DNA of 64,000 nt from Thermoleophilia bacterium (GTDB taxonomy: Bacteria > Actinomycetota > Thermoleophilia > RBG-16-64-13). The DNA lies in the NCBI GenBank assembly GCA_027493445.1, contig JAOSKU010000001.1:2500822-2564821 (forward strand). Reading direction: 5' to 3'. Both the position numbers and the translations under genes were made by a program. Below the pieces are notes generated by a model that ran no database searches, was not told the origin of the DNA, and was given only the letters and a program-made list of their open reading frames with translations. Shown here piece after piece: positions 17,942-25,910 of the stretch (positions are counted from its first letter, which is position 1; each line of letters begins with the position of its first letter).

Positions 17942-19197
17942 GCATGTCCCCCTTCATGTCCTTTGCCGACAGACAGGCCCAGGCCAGCCGGAAGATCCTG
18001 TTCGAACACAGCCAGCAGGGCATCCAGGGCGAAGTCGCACTCCTCCAGGGTCGAGTAGAAATGAGGCGCAAGCCGGATCACAGGTCCTCGAGCAGCGGCG
18101 ATCACTCCTCTCCGACGCATGAGGACCTCGACCTCGTGAGAGACGCCCGGACAGAAGAAGGCTGTGGACGGCGTCTTGCGCGAGGGATCGGAGGTACCGT
18201 GCAAGCTGAAGCCCCGCGCTTGGCCGCCCTCCACCAGACGAGCGGAGAGCACTCGGGTCCACTCGTTGATGGCCGGTACCCCGACCTGCTCGATCACCTC
18301 CATGCCGGCCCGGCTGATGTAGGCGTTGATCACGGGTGGCGTGCCCGTGTCAAAACGAGCGGCAGTCGGAGCCCAGGTGAGGTCCTTGATGGTGAAGGCA
18401 AAGGGGTTCTCCCGGCCAAACCAACCGGTGACCGCCGGGTGGAGGCGGTCCAGCAGCTCACGCCGCACATAGAGGAAGGCGATGCCGGGGACGCCCAACA
18501 GGTACTTGAGATTCCCCGAGGCCAGGAAGTCGACATCCATGGCCTTGACGTCGATGGGTTCGACCCCCATGGACTGGTAGGCGTCGACGTAGATCATGGC
18601 CCCGCGCTCGTGGGCGAGCCGGGCGATGGCGGCCACGTCCTGCACGAAGCCGTTCTGGTAGTAGCCGTGGCACGCCGACACGAGCAGCGTGTGCTCGTCG
18701 ATGGCCGTTTCATAGTCATCCAGGTGGACCAGACCTTCACGCACGGGCACCCAGTCCACTTCCAAACCCAACTTCTCGTGCGCGAGCCACACGTGACCCA
18801 CCGAGGGGAATTCGGCCTCGCTCACAACCACCTTGCGGAGCGGGCCCGAGAGGTCGAAGGCGCCGGCGAGGCTGGCGGTGGCCTCGGACACCGAGCAGGC
18901 AACGGCGATCTCGTCGGGGGAAGCGTTGATCAGGCGCGCAAAGACCTCCTTCGCCCGATATGTCTCGATCATCCAGGCGTCCCAATCCATGCCGGCCTCG
19001 TTCCAGGAGTCAAGGTAGGCCTCCGCCGCCGCCCGCGTGACGTCGAGCTGGGGGGACTGGGAGCAATTGTTCATGGGGATGAAACTCTGGAGGAGGGGGA
19101 TACGTCGCCGCCAGGCGGCCAGGTCGTAGCGGGCGGGCGACCCCGGCGGTTCGCCCGCTGTAGCCACGTTCCCCGTCGTAGCCGGTTCCCGTGTCAT
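17938..19197 (-). CDS. Class V PLP aminotransferase, copy 2
   Basis: Paralogue of the enzyme at 5045-6292, 419 residues and collinear throughout. The same cofactor segments are present: FPSVGHVW, YVDAYQSMG, ASGNLKYLLG and FDTGTPP. I chose the ATG at 19197 (MTREPATTG) by analogy with copy 1; an in-frame ATG six codons earlier exists. It has its own TTGACA/TATAGT promoter with operator site B and is followed by a dead ridA. The reading frame is intact and key residues are kept, so it is probably functional, perhaps with shifted specificity. Confidence 0.88.
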   Translation of the reverse strand: MTREPATTGNVATAGEPPGSPARYDLAAWRRRIPLLQSFIPMNNCSQSPQLDVTRAAAEAYLDSWNEAGMDWDAWMIETYRAKEVFARLINASPDEIAVACSVSEATASLAGAFDLSGPLRKVVVSEAEFPSVGHVWLAHEKLGLEVDWVPVREGLVHLDDYETAIDEHTLLVSACHGYYQNGFVQDVAAIARLAHERGAMIYVDAYQSMGVEPIDVKAMDVDFLASGNLKYLLGVPGIAFLYVRRELLDRLHPAVTGWFGRENPFAFTIKDLTWAPTAARFDTGTPPVINAYISRAGMEVIEQVGVPAINEWTRVLSARLVEGGQARGFSLHGTSDPSRKTPSTAFFCPGVSHEVEVLMRRRGVIAAARGPVIRLAPHFYSTLEECDFALDALLAVFEQDLPAGLGLSVGKGHEGGHA

Positions 19198-19216
19198 CGA
19201 CTCGCCCTGTCTCATC

Positions 19217-19267
19217 TGCGGTCTAATGGTTCTACCACAACTATAGAAGTTCCAGGGGCGCTGTCAA
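19217..19267 (-). promoter_or_regulatory. Promoter with imperfect 23-bp operator (site B)
   Basis: Minus strand: TTGACA (19262-19267), 16 bases, TATAGT (19240-19245), then the operator at 19217-19239. Its arms TGCGGTCTAA and TTCTACCACA match in 7 of 10 positions. The sequence and position relative to the -10 box follow sites A and C. Confidence 0.7.
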
Positions 19268-19289
19268 GCCTCGGCCGGTCGTCCGGCCA

Positions 19290-19528
19290 AACCCCGTGGC
19301 ACATCGACACTGGCCTCGTCGCCCCGCCGGGTAGGGTCTACAGCGCCACCTGGCTCCCCATGATGCCGGTGGAGACGAAGAGGGTGTCCTCCTTACCCAC
19401 ACGCTTGGCGGCCAGCTCTTCCGCCGCGGGACAGTGGGGTCTTCTACGCGGACGTCATCGCCCAGAGCGGCGGTGGCCATGGCCCGGCGCATGGCCGGGG
19501 TCGGCCGGGCCGTGGGCGTCGCCGCCCA
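19290..19528 (-). pseudogene. 5' remnant of L-threonine aldolase
   Basis: Pieces in two or three frames match the amino third of ltaE: RPTPAMRRAMATAALGDDV, then AEELAAKRVGKEDTLFVSTG, then GSQVAL followed by a stop. The rest of the gene is absent. It lies just upstream of promoter B, where the intact ltaE lies upstream of promoter A. The first part also serves as read-through coding for the end of the AOR gene. Confidence 0.75.
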
Positions 19529-21380
19529 GGCCGAGCTCCGCCAGCTTGGCCGGTGTGGGCAGGCCGGTGGCCACATCCCAGCCACGGGCGGCGTAGTACT
19601 CGTCGAGCATCTGCTCGAGGTCGACGGTGGCCCCGGTCGAGGGGCTCTCGGCAGGGCCTAGCGGCTCTTCGAGGAAGCGTCTGGGGAGCGTGTCGTCCTT
19701 GCGGGTGATGCCTTCACGGGCGATGAAGAGCCGCTCCAGGTTGACCACCCGCTCGCCCGCCTGCCGCACGTCCTCGCCGGTCATGTCCCAGCCGGTGGCG
19801 GCATTCAGCAGCTCGGCGGTCTGGTCCCAGTCGAGAACTTCCATGTTGTTATAGGTGTTCTTGCAGACACCGAGGGAGTCGCAGACCGCGGCCATCTCCT
19901 CGAAGTGCTTGACCACCCGGCCCTTCCCCTTGTGCTCCAGGCGGAAGGCTGACTCCGGCACGCCGTAGCGGCGGATGCCCTCCTCGGCGTCGCCCGAAAA
20001 CTCGAACCAGGGCTCGGAGCGCAGGTGGTCGGCGCCCCGGCTGGAGACGGCGTTGCCGAGAGCGTAGGCCTTGATGGTGCGCGGGTCGGCCTGGAAGACC
20101 TCCAGGCCCTTGGCGTGCATGGCGATCTCGGCCGAACCCCGGCCGACCCGCTCGGCGGCGGCCCGCACCCCATCGGCAAGCACGTCGCCGAAACCCTCCC
20201 GGCGGGTGATCCTGGCGATCAGGCCCAGAACAGCCTCCTGGTTCCCCCAGGTGAGCTCCAAGCCGTCGGTCTCGGCGGGCGTGAGGACGCCCCGCTCGGT
20301 CAGCTCCATCGACCAGCTGATGACCTCGCTGAGGGTGATAGCGTCCAGCCCGTTGCGGTTGGCCAGGTCGATACAGTGGAGACCAAACGCCAGGTCGCCG
20401 TTGCCGATGCGGCTGGTGAAACCGGCCAGGGGCTCATACTCGGGCCCCTCCAACTTGAGTCCGGGGAAACGGGGATCGTCGACCAGCAGGAATCGGCTGC
20501 AGGGGATGGTACAAGAAAAACACCCCTTGCTCTTGACCTTGAAACGCGCCTCGATGGCCTCGCCGCTCACCTCCTGGGCGTGCTCGAACTGACCGCTCAG
20601 GAAGTGGCGGGTCACTAGACCGCCGATGCCGTTCAGCGCCTTGACCAGCTTGGTGGTACCCAAGCGCACCCGGAGGTCGTACTCGGGATGGGCGTAGATG
20701 CGCTCGTCGATCTGCTCGATGATCTCCCAGAAACGGTCGAGGTCGGCCACCGGAACTATGCCCGTGCCGCGCACGGCGATCGCCTTCAGGTTCTTCGAGG
20801 CCATGACCGCCCCCATACCCGTCCGCGCCGCCGCCCGCACCAGGTTGCAGAAGACCCCGCTGAAACGCACCCCGTTCTCGGCCGCCGGGCCGATGGCCGC
20901 CACCTGCACGTCGCCGTCGCCTAGCTCGGCCCGGATGGCCTCGGTGGTCTCGGTGACGTCGAGGCCCCAGTGCCCGCGGGCGTCACGTAGCTCGACCCGG
21001 TCGTCGTGGATGAGCAGGTAGACCGGGTGCTCGGCCCTGCCCTCGATGATCAGCTGGTCGTAGCCGGCGAACTTGAGCTCGGGCCCGAAGAAGCCGCCGG
21101 CGTTGGAGTCGCCCAGGATACCGGTCTGGGGCGACATGCCGCTGACGTTGAAGCGGGAGCTCCCCGGGAAAAGCGAGCCCACCAGGGGTCCCACCCCGAA
21201 GATCACTTTGTTCTCGGGGGCCAGGCCATCGGTGTGGGCGGGCGTCTCGTCGAAGAGACGTTTGACGTTGAGACCGCGGCCGCCCAGGAAACGCCGGACG
21301 AGCGCGGGCTCGGTGGGGTGGGTCACGATGGCGTGGCGGCTCAGGTCGACGCGCAGAATTCCTCCCCCGAAGCCGTTCAC
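19455..21380 (-). CDS. aor: Aldehyde ferredoxin oxidoreductase (tungsten-type AOR)
   Basis: Pterin enzyme that oxidises aldehydes to acids with ferredoxin, 641 residues. GTG 21380 overlaps the ferredoxin stop (GTGA). The amino end GGGILRVDLSRHAI and FLGGRGLNVKRLFDE are typical. Cluster cysteines are visible as GCFSCTIPC and, near the end, SLGVCKNTY. The family normally ends near PTPAKLAELGL; here about 20 further codons are read from an ltaE remnant before the stop at 19455, so the native end has been replaced. It is anaerobe-associated. Acetaldehyde from threonine aldolase is a plausible substrate (inference). Confidence 0.92.
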   Translation of the reverse strand: MNGFGGGILRVDLSRHAIVTHPTEPALVRRFLGGRGLNVKRLFDETPAHTDGLAPENKVIFGVGPLVGSLFPGSSRFNVSGMSPQTGILGDSNAGGFFGPELKFAGYDQLIIEGRAEHPVYLLIHDDRVELRDARGHWGLDVTETTEAIRAELGDGDVQVAAIGPAAENGVRFSGVFCNLVRAAARTGMGAVMASKNLKAIAVRGTGIVPVADLDRFWEIIEQIDERIYAHPEYDLRVRLGTTKLVKALNGIGGLVTRHFLSGQFEHAQEVSGEAIEARFKVKSKGCFSCTIPCSRFLLVDDPRFPGLKLEGPEYEPLAGFTSRIGNGDLAFGLHCIDLANRNGLDAITLSEVISWSMELTERGVLTPAETDGLELTWGNQEAVLGLIARITRREGFGDVLADGVRAAAERVGRGSAEIAMHAKGLEVFQADPRTIKAYALGNAVSSRGADHLRSEPWFEFSGDAEEGIRRYGVPESAFRLEHKGKGRVVKHFEEMAAVCDSLGVCKNTYNNMEVLDWDQTAELLNAATGWDMTGEDVRQAGERVVNLERLFIAREGITRKDDTLPRRFLEEPLGPAESPSTGATVDLEQMLDEYYAARGWDVATGLPTPAKLAELGLGGDAHGPADPGHAPGHGHRRSGR

Positions 21381-22027
21381 GCCTGCCGCCCTTCGGTCGC
21401 CGTGTCGAGAGTCGCCGCGGGGGTTGCCGTGTCTGGGGTCGCTGCGGAGTGTGGCCCGGGCGCGGCGTGCGGCGTGACCCCGGCGGTCGAGGCCAGGACG
21501 CTCGAGCTCCCGGTGGCGCAGCCAGACGCCCATGCACGGCCGGCCGGCTTCACACCCCGGGGCGGACCCTCCTCGAGCTTCCTGCGGGCGAGGGCTTCGC
21601 GCCTCGCCCTCGGCCCGGCGTCCTCGTCGCGAAAGCGGATGGCTCCGGTGGCACAGCGTTTCACGCAGGCCGGGCTGCCGTCGCAGAGATCGCAGATGAG
21701 GGGGAGGCCACTGTCTGGGTGCATGGTTACCATCCCGAAAGGACAGGCGTCGGCACAGGCGCCGCACCCGATGCACTCGGCGGCGTCGAGACGGATGAGA
21801 CCGGCTTCGTTGTCGCGAGTCAAGGCTGCCGTGGGACAGGCGGCCGCGCAGGAGGGGCGCCGGCAGCGCCGGCAGACCGCTGGTAAATCCAGCCCGGCGG
21901 TCTCCAGCTTGGTCACCTTGATGCGGGCCAAAGCCCGCCCGAAACCGCCCTCGTGATAGGCCACGCAGGCGAGCTCGCACGCCCGGCAGCCGCTGCATAC
22001 AGTGTTGTCGACGACGATCCGTTCCAA
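21377..22027 (-). CDS. Four-cluster 4Fe-4S ferredoxin-like electron carrier
   Basis: A 216-residue protein with four cysteine groups of the HycB/DMSO-reductase-B type: CSGCRACELAC, CRRCRRPSCAAACP, CIGCGACADACP and CDLCDGSPACVKRC. A low-complexity Ala/Thr/Gly tail follows from about residue 165. It is immediately upstream of, and overlaps, the AOR gene, so it is the likely electron acceptor or small subunit. The tail is unusual for the family; it could be a disordered extension or a relic. Confidence 0.9.
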   Translation of the reverse strand: MERIVVDNTVCSGCRACELACVAYHEGGFGRALARIKVTKLETAGLDLPAVCRRCRRPSCAAACPTAALTRDNEAGLIRLDAAECIGCGACADACPFGMVTMHPDSGLPLICDLCDGSPACVKRCATGAIRFRDEDAGPRARREALARRKLEEGPPRGVKPAGRAWASGCATGSSSVLASTAGVTPHAAPGPHSAATPDTATPAATLDTATEGRQA

Positions 22028-22106
22028 CGAGAACCCCCAGTCCCCGGCCCTTCGCGACCCTAGCGGGCCCTCTCCGCGCTTCAGTGGGTGCTCCGAGTCT
22101 CATTCC

Positions 22107-22165
22107 TGCGGTCGAATGGTTGGACCGCAGACTCACACCATACGAGGAGGAACGAGCCGTGTCAA
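22107..22165 (-). promoter_or_regulatory. Promoter with near-perfect operator (site C)
   Basis: Minus strand: TTGACA (22160-22165), 17 bases, TATGGT (22137-22142), then a palindrome at 22107-22129. Flanked arms CTGCGGTCGAA and TTGGACCGCAG match in 10 of 11 positions around a three-base spacer. It drives the ferredoxin-AOR pair and lies between it and the IclR gene. Confidence 0.78.
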
Positions 22166-22301
22166 GATTGGCGCGTAGGCGACGCACGATCTGCGGCCGC
22201 GGCCGGGACCGGCACAGCATCGGCCGCAAGGCCTTCTGCGATCACACTGCTGCGCTCCCGGACGGCCCGGGCTCGGACGGCCGGCGCTCGAACAGGAGGA
22301 C

Positions 22302-23193
22302 CTACACCATCCCGTCAAGAAGCAGACTCAGGCGATCGCTAATCTCCCGGGCGGTGGCGGCTACACGCTCCCCGTGCACCGCGATCTCCTCCGGAGGAAA
22401 GGTGCCGAACACCGTGACTACACCCACGGGACGGCGGACCACCCGGCCCCCAAGCAAGGGGGCGCTGGCGGCCTGAAGTCCGGGCTGGATGTGGCCGAGG
22501 TCGGTGCAGTAGCCGAGCCGCGAGCAGACCTCAAGCTCGCGACGGGCCGCGTCGAGATCGACGGCCTTGCCCTTCGTGTCGCCGTAGAGGAAGAGGTCAG
22601 GCCCGGCGAGCAAGGCTTCTCGCTCGGGCTCGGGCAGGAAGGCCAGAATGGCCTTGCCCATCGATCCCCATGTCAAAGGGTACTGATAGCCCACCCGTAT
22701 CGTCACACTCACGCCACCCGGAGCTTCCCGACGCGCCACCACATACACCTGCGGGCCCCGGATGAGCGCCACGAAGGCGCAGGTGCCGGGGTCGACGGCC
22801 AGCTTCTCGAGGAAGGGGGTAGCCGCGCTCGCCAGGTCGGTCCGGTCGAGGACTGCCCGCGAGAGCGCCAGCAACCCCGGGCCGAGGGAGTAAGTCTTTT
22901 TCGGGATCGGCGCGCGTCACCAGGGCGGCGGCCCGCAGTGTGTTCAGAATGGCCCGGCCCTTGCTCTTGTAGATGCCGACCTCGCGGCAGATCTCGGTCA
23001 ACGTCGCGTGACCCCGGGGCTCGGCAGCCAAGTAGTACAGGATGCGGGTAGCCTGGTCGACGGCGGGCACCTTCTCGTCGTAGCCCGCCTCATGAGGAGC
23101 CGCCGCGGACCGGTCGACTCCGGCGGCAGCGCCCTCCCCTCCGGCGGCGGCACCCTCCCCTCCGGCGGACGACATCTCGGCGGAACTGCGCAT
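22302..23193 (-). pseudogene. IclR family regulator, one-base frameshift
   Basis: The amino part from ATG 23193 has a low-complexity Gly/Ala/Glu repeat and then a winged helix (VDQATRILYYLAAEPRGHATL, TEICREVGIYKSKGRAILN). The effector domain (GPGLLALSRAVLDR to ISDRLSLLLDGM) is in another frame. The break is at a run of five A on the coding strand (22897-22901). Four A would read DPEKTYSLGPGLLALS, the normal IclR linker. I read it as a real gene with a likely sequencing insertion. It is encoded directly upstream of operator C and is the prime candidate to bind sites A, B and C. Confidence 0.85.
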
Positions 23194-23251
23194 CAGGCCG
23201 GCGGCGCGGAACGCGCCCCAACGACCACGATCGGGAAGGTGGCCGTCATGA

Positions 23252-23899
23252 CTATTGAACCACGACCAGCCCGCACAGCGTGCCGTGGGGCACCTCCTCC
23301 GGGGCCGCGCAACTGCCGATCGGGTAGATGTCCCATCCGAGCCGAGCCACCATCTTGTACACGTCGACGCCCACGGCCTCGAGGGACGGCCTGGACTTCA
23401 GAGCGAAGCGGCACTTCTTGCCCTCCATGGCGACGCAGTCCTTCTGCTGCCCGCAGAAGGTGTGCCTGCACGAGCCGGCTGACAGACCGAAGGCCAGGTA
23501 ATGTCCGTCGTAGAAAGCCATGCTCTCGATCTGAGAGACGATGGTGTAGACCTGCTGGTACGCCTCGACCCGCTCCACGATCGTGTCCCGGTTCTTGACG
23601 ATCACAGGAGGCGCCACGTCAACGCTGAAGAACAACGACCACTGGTAGCGGTCGAGGAGCGCCTGAAGCTCGGCCGGCGCGAGGGTGTTAGGGGGGCAGT
23701 TCGCGCCCACTCCGTACCCGAAGCAGCGGGGTATCCTGCACTTCAGAGTGACCCGATCATCGATCACCACGTCTTTCACGGGCAGGACGACAGCCTGGGA
23801 GGCGCCCGTTTCCAGGGCTGCCTCCCGGTAGCGATCCAGGTCTTCCTCGAGCAGCTCCTCATACATGCCGGCGTCGACCTTCCTGATGGTCAGTGCCAC
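23252..23899 (-). CDS. DUF2284 predicted metal-binding protein
   Basis: A 215-residue protein rich in conserved cysteines: KCRIPRCFGYGVGANCPP near residue 55, then SCRHTFCGQQKDC and KKCRFA in the second half. These match the DUF2284 family, thought to bind an Fe-S cluster. GTG 23899 was chosen because GGAGGGGG lies about six bases upstream. It follows acd-etfB-etfA in the same direction. An electron-transfer accessory role for the acyl-CoA dehydrogenase is reasonable but not shown. Confidence 0.82.
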   Translation of the reverse strand: MALTIRKVDAGMYEELLEEDLDRYREAALETGASQAVVLPVKDVVIDDRVTLKCRIPRCFGYGVGANCPPNTLAPAELQALLDRYQWSLFFSVDVAPPVIVKNRDTIVERVEAYQQVYTIVSQIESMAFYDGHYLAFGLSAGSCRHTFCGQQKDCVAMEGKKCRFALKSRPSLEAVGVDVYKMVARLGWDIYPIGSCAAPEEVPHGTLCGLVVVQ

Positions 23900-24096
23900 G
23901 CGGAACCCCCTCCAATAGAGACATTGGCGCCTGACAAGGGTGGCCGCGTATTCGCGACGATGGAACCCCCGCCGCTCCTCGCCGCTGCGCGGCGGTCGCG
24001 CACCCCGTCGCGGGCACGCGCGGCGAGGGCGGCACCCCGGTACCTGGCCACGTGGACCCACCCAACCACATACCAAGGAAGTTCCCGGGCGGTCAT
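23890..24096 (-). CDS. Possible small protein between etfA and DUF2284
   Basis: A 68-codon frame whose ATG overlaps the etfA stop (ATGA) and whose end overlaps the DUF2284 start. It begins [19 protein letters not shown] and is Arg/Ala-rich afterwards. I recognise no family. The four-base coupling is the main argument for translation; the basic, low-information second half is an argument against. It otherwise fills a gap of about 190 bases. Confidence 0.3.
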   Translation of the reverse strand: MTARELPWYVVGWVHVARYRGAALAARARDGVRDRRAAARSGGGSIVANTRPPLSGANVSIGGGSAWH

Positions 24097-25076
24097 GCCT
24101 GGCGCTTCCTGAGCTCCTCGGTGAGCGCCGGGATGATCTCGTGCAGGTCGCCCACGATGCCGAAGTTCGCGAAGCCGAAGATGGGCGCCTCCGGATCCTT
24201 GTTGACAGCCACGATGAGATCGCTGGTCTGCATGCCGGCTTTGTGCTGGATGGACCCCGAGATGCCGCAGGCGATGTACAACTTGGGCGACACGGTCTTG
24301 CCGGTCTGCCCCACCTGGGCAATCTGAGCCCTCCACCCGGCGTCCACGGCAGCCCGGCTCGCCCCGACTGCACCCCCCAGGACTCCGGCCAGCTTCTCGA
24401 GGATGGCGAACTGCTCGGGCCCGCCCATGCCGCGGCCGCCGGAAACGACGACCGCCGCCTCCTCGAGGTTCACCGCCCCCGCGCGCTCGTTGATCACCTC
24501 GACGACGCGGGCCAGGAGCCCGCTCGGCGTGAAGTCGGCCGCCAGAGGGACCACGACGGCCTCTCCTCCAGTCTCGGTGCGTGCGAAGGAATTGGGCCGC
24601 ACCGTGTAGATCTGGGGATCGGAGAGGGACTCCTTCTCGGCGATCACCAAACCTCCGAAGCAGGGATGCGCGGCCAGCAGCCCGACTGCGCCGGCTTTCA
24701 ACGCCGTCACGTCGTTGACCACGCCCCCACTCAGACGGACCGCGCACCGCGACGCGATCTCACGCCCGTTGCCGCTATTGGGCACCAGGACGGCGCGCGG
24801 GCCGGCCGCGCCGATGCAGGCCATCGCAGCGTCGGTAAAGGGGCCCGATCGGTAGACGCCGAGCTCCGCCCCGTCCACCACGTATGCCTTGACCGCCCCG
24901 TAGCGGCCAGCGGTGGCCGCCAAAGAGGCCACCCCTTCCCCGATGAGGGCCACGCAGACCTCGCCGCCGACCGCCTGCGCCAGCCTGCGGGCCTCCGAGA
25001 GGCTCTCGAGAGTGACACCGGTCAGAGCGCTCTCCCTGACCTCGCCGATCACCATGATGCCGGACGTCGCGCTCAC
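24093..25076 (-). CDS. etfA: Electron transfer flavoprotein alpha subunit
   Basis: FAD-binding subunit of ETF, 327 residues. The carboxy half holds the family FAD motif: [49 protein letters not shown] and [11 protein letters not shown] 25076 has AAGGAG about nine bases before it; a TTG eight codons earlier is the alternative. It lies downstream of etfB in an acd-etfB-etfA order and transfers electrons from the acyl-CoA dehydrogenase. Confidence 0.93.
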   Translation of the reverse strand: MSATSGIMVIGEVRESALTGVTLESLSEARRLAQAVGGEVCVALIGEGVASLAATAGRYGAVKAYVVDGAELGVYRSGPFTDAAMACIGAAGPRAVLVPNSGNGREIASRCAVRLSGGVVNDVTALKAGAVGLLAAHPCFGGLVIAEKESLSDPQIYTVRPNSFARTETGGEAVVVPLAADFTPSGLLARVVEVINERAGAVNLEEAAVVVSGGRGMGGPEQFAILEKLAGVLGGAVGASRAAVDAGWRAQIAQVGQTGKTVSPKLYIACGISGSIQHKAGMQTSDLIVAVNKDPEAPIFGFANFGIVGDLHEIIPALTEELRKRQA

Positions 25077-25111
25077 GTCGCTGTTCTCCTTCCCTGTCAA
25101 CAGCCGGTCGC

Positions 25112-25900
25112 TCAGACCAGCTTATTCTCGTGAAGGAAGTCGGCCAGCAACCGGGCCCCTTCCTGGGGGGACTCGTACTCGGTGACCGTCTTCCCGGCCG
25201 CCCGGGGCGGCACCGAGGTCGCGGCGTGTACGCGGGTGCGGGCTCCGCCCAGACCGACGGCTCCCAGCTCCAGGGCGAGGTCGGCAGCGGTCTTCGTGTC
25301 GAGCGGCTTCTTCTTGGCTCCCATGATCCCCCTGAGAGAGGGGTAGCGGGGCTCGTTGATGCCCTTGGCCACGGCCACCACCGCCGGTAGAGGGCACTCA
25401 TAGACAATGGCGCCCTCGTCGGTCTGCCGGGCCGCCTTCAGGCTCCCGCCGTGCACCTCGAGCCGGTTGACCGCCCCCAGCACCGGCAGGTCGAGCAGCT
25501 CCCCCAAGGCGGCCGGGACCAGGCCGGTCTGGGCGTCGGTGGACATGCTCCCGCAGAGGACCAGGTCGAACCCGAGACCCCGCAGGACTTGGGCGAGCAC
25601 GCGGGCGGTGGCCAGCGCGTCAGAGCCCTGCAAAACGGGGTCGCTCACCAGCACGCCCCTGTCCGCCCCCATGGCGAGGGCCTTGCGTATCGCCTCCTCC
25701 GCCTCCTGCGGACCCATAGAGAGGACGGTTACCTCTCCGCCCAGCTCCTCCTTGAGCTGCACCGCCGCCTCGACCGCATACTCGTCGTAAGGATTGAGGA
25801 TGTTCTCGACGCTCGCCCGGTCCAGACGCCACTCTCCAGGCAGAAGCCGTTTCTCGGCCTCGGTATCGACAACCTGCTTGACGAGGACCACAGTTTGCAT
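25112..25900 (-). CDS. etfB: Electron transfer flavoprotein beta subunit
   Basis: A 262-residue ETF beta protein. It begins MQTVVLVKQVVDTEAEKRL. The family signature appears as YECPLPAVVAVAKGINEPRYPSLRGIMGAKKKP. ATG 25900 begins 10 bases past the acd stop. Whether it belongs to a bifurcating ETF cannot be decided by eye; the NAD-site segments would need structural comparison. Confidence 0.93.
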   Translation of the reverse strand: MQTVVLVKQVVDTEAEKRLLPGEWRLDRASVENILNPYDEYAVEAAVQLKEELGGEVTVLSMGPQEAEEAIRKALAMGADRGVLVSDPVLQGSDALATARVLAQVLRGLGFDLVLCGSMSTDAQTGLVPAALGELLDLPVLGAVNRLEVHGGSLKAARQTDEGAIVYECPLPAVVAVAKGINEPRYPSLRGIMGAKKKPLDTKTAADLALELGAVGLGGARTRVHAATSVPPRAAGKTVTEYESPQEGARLLADFLHENKLV

Positions 25901-25910
25901 GCCGTCCCTC

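Noticed and set aside
17932..19596. Plus-strand open frame of 554 codons
   Set aside because: Antisense of aminotransferase copy 2; it mirrors the frame seen opposite copy 1, as expected from duplicated coding sequence.
19531..22229. Reading the AOR frame from its first possible start at 22229 as one 924-codon gene
   Set aside because: The first 283 codons are an alternate frame of the ferredoxin; the real start GTG 21380 overlaps the ferredoxin stop.
23100..23170. Short repeats in the IclR amino end as a possible CRISPR or regulatory repeat
   Set aside because: Two imperfect Gly/Ala/Glu-coding repeats within a reading frame; no spacers.
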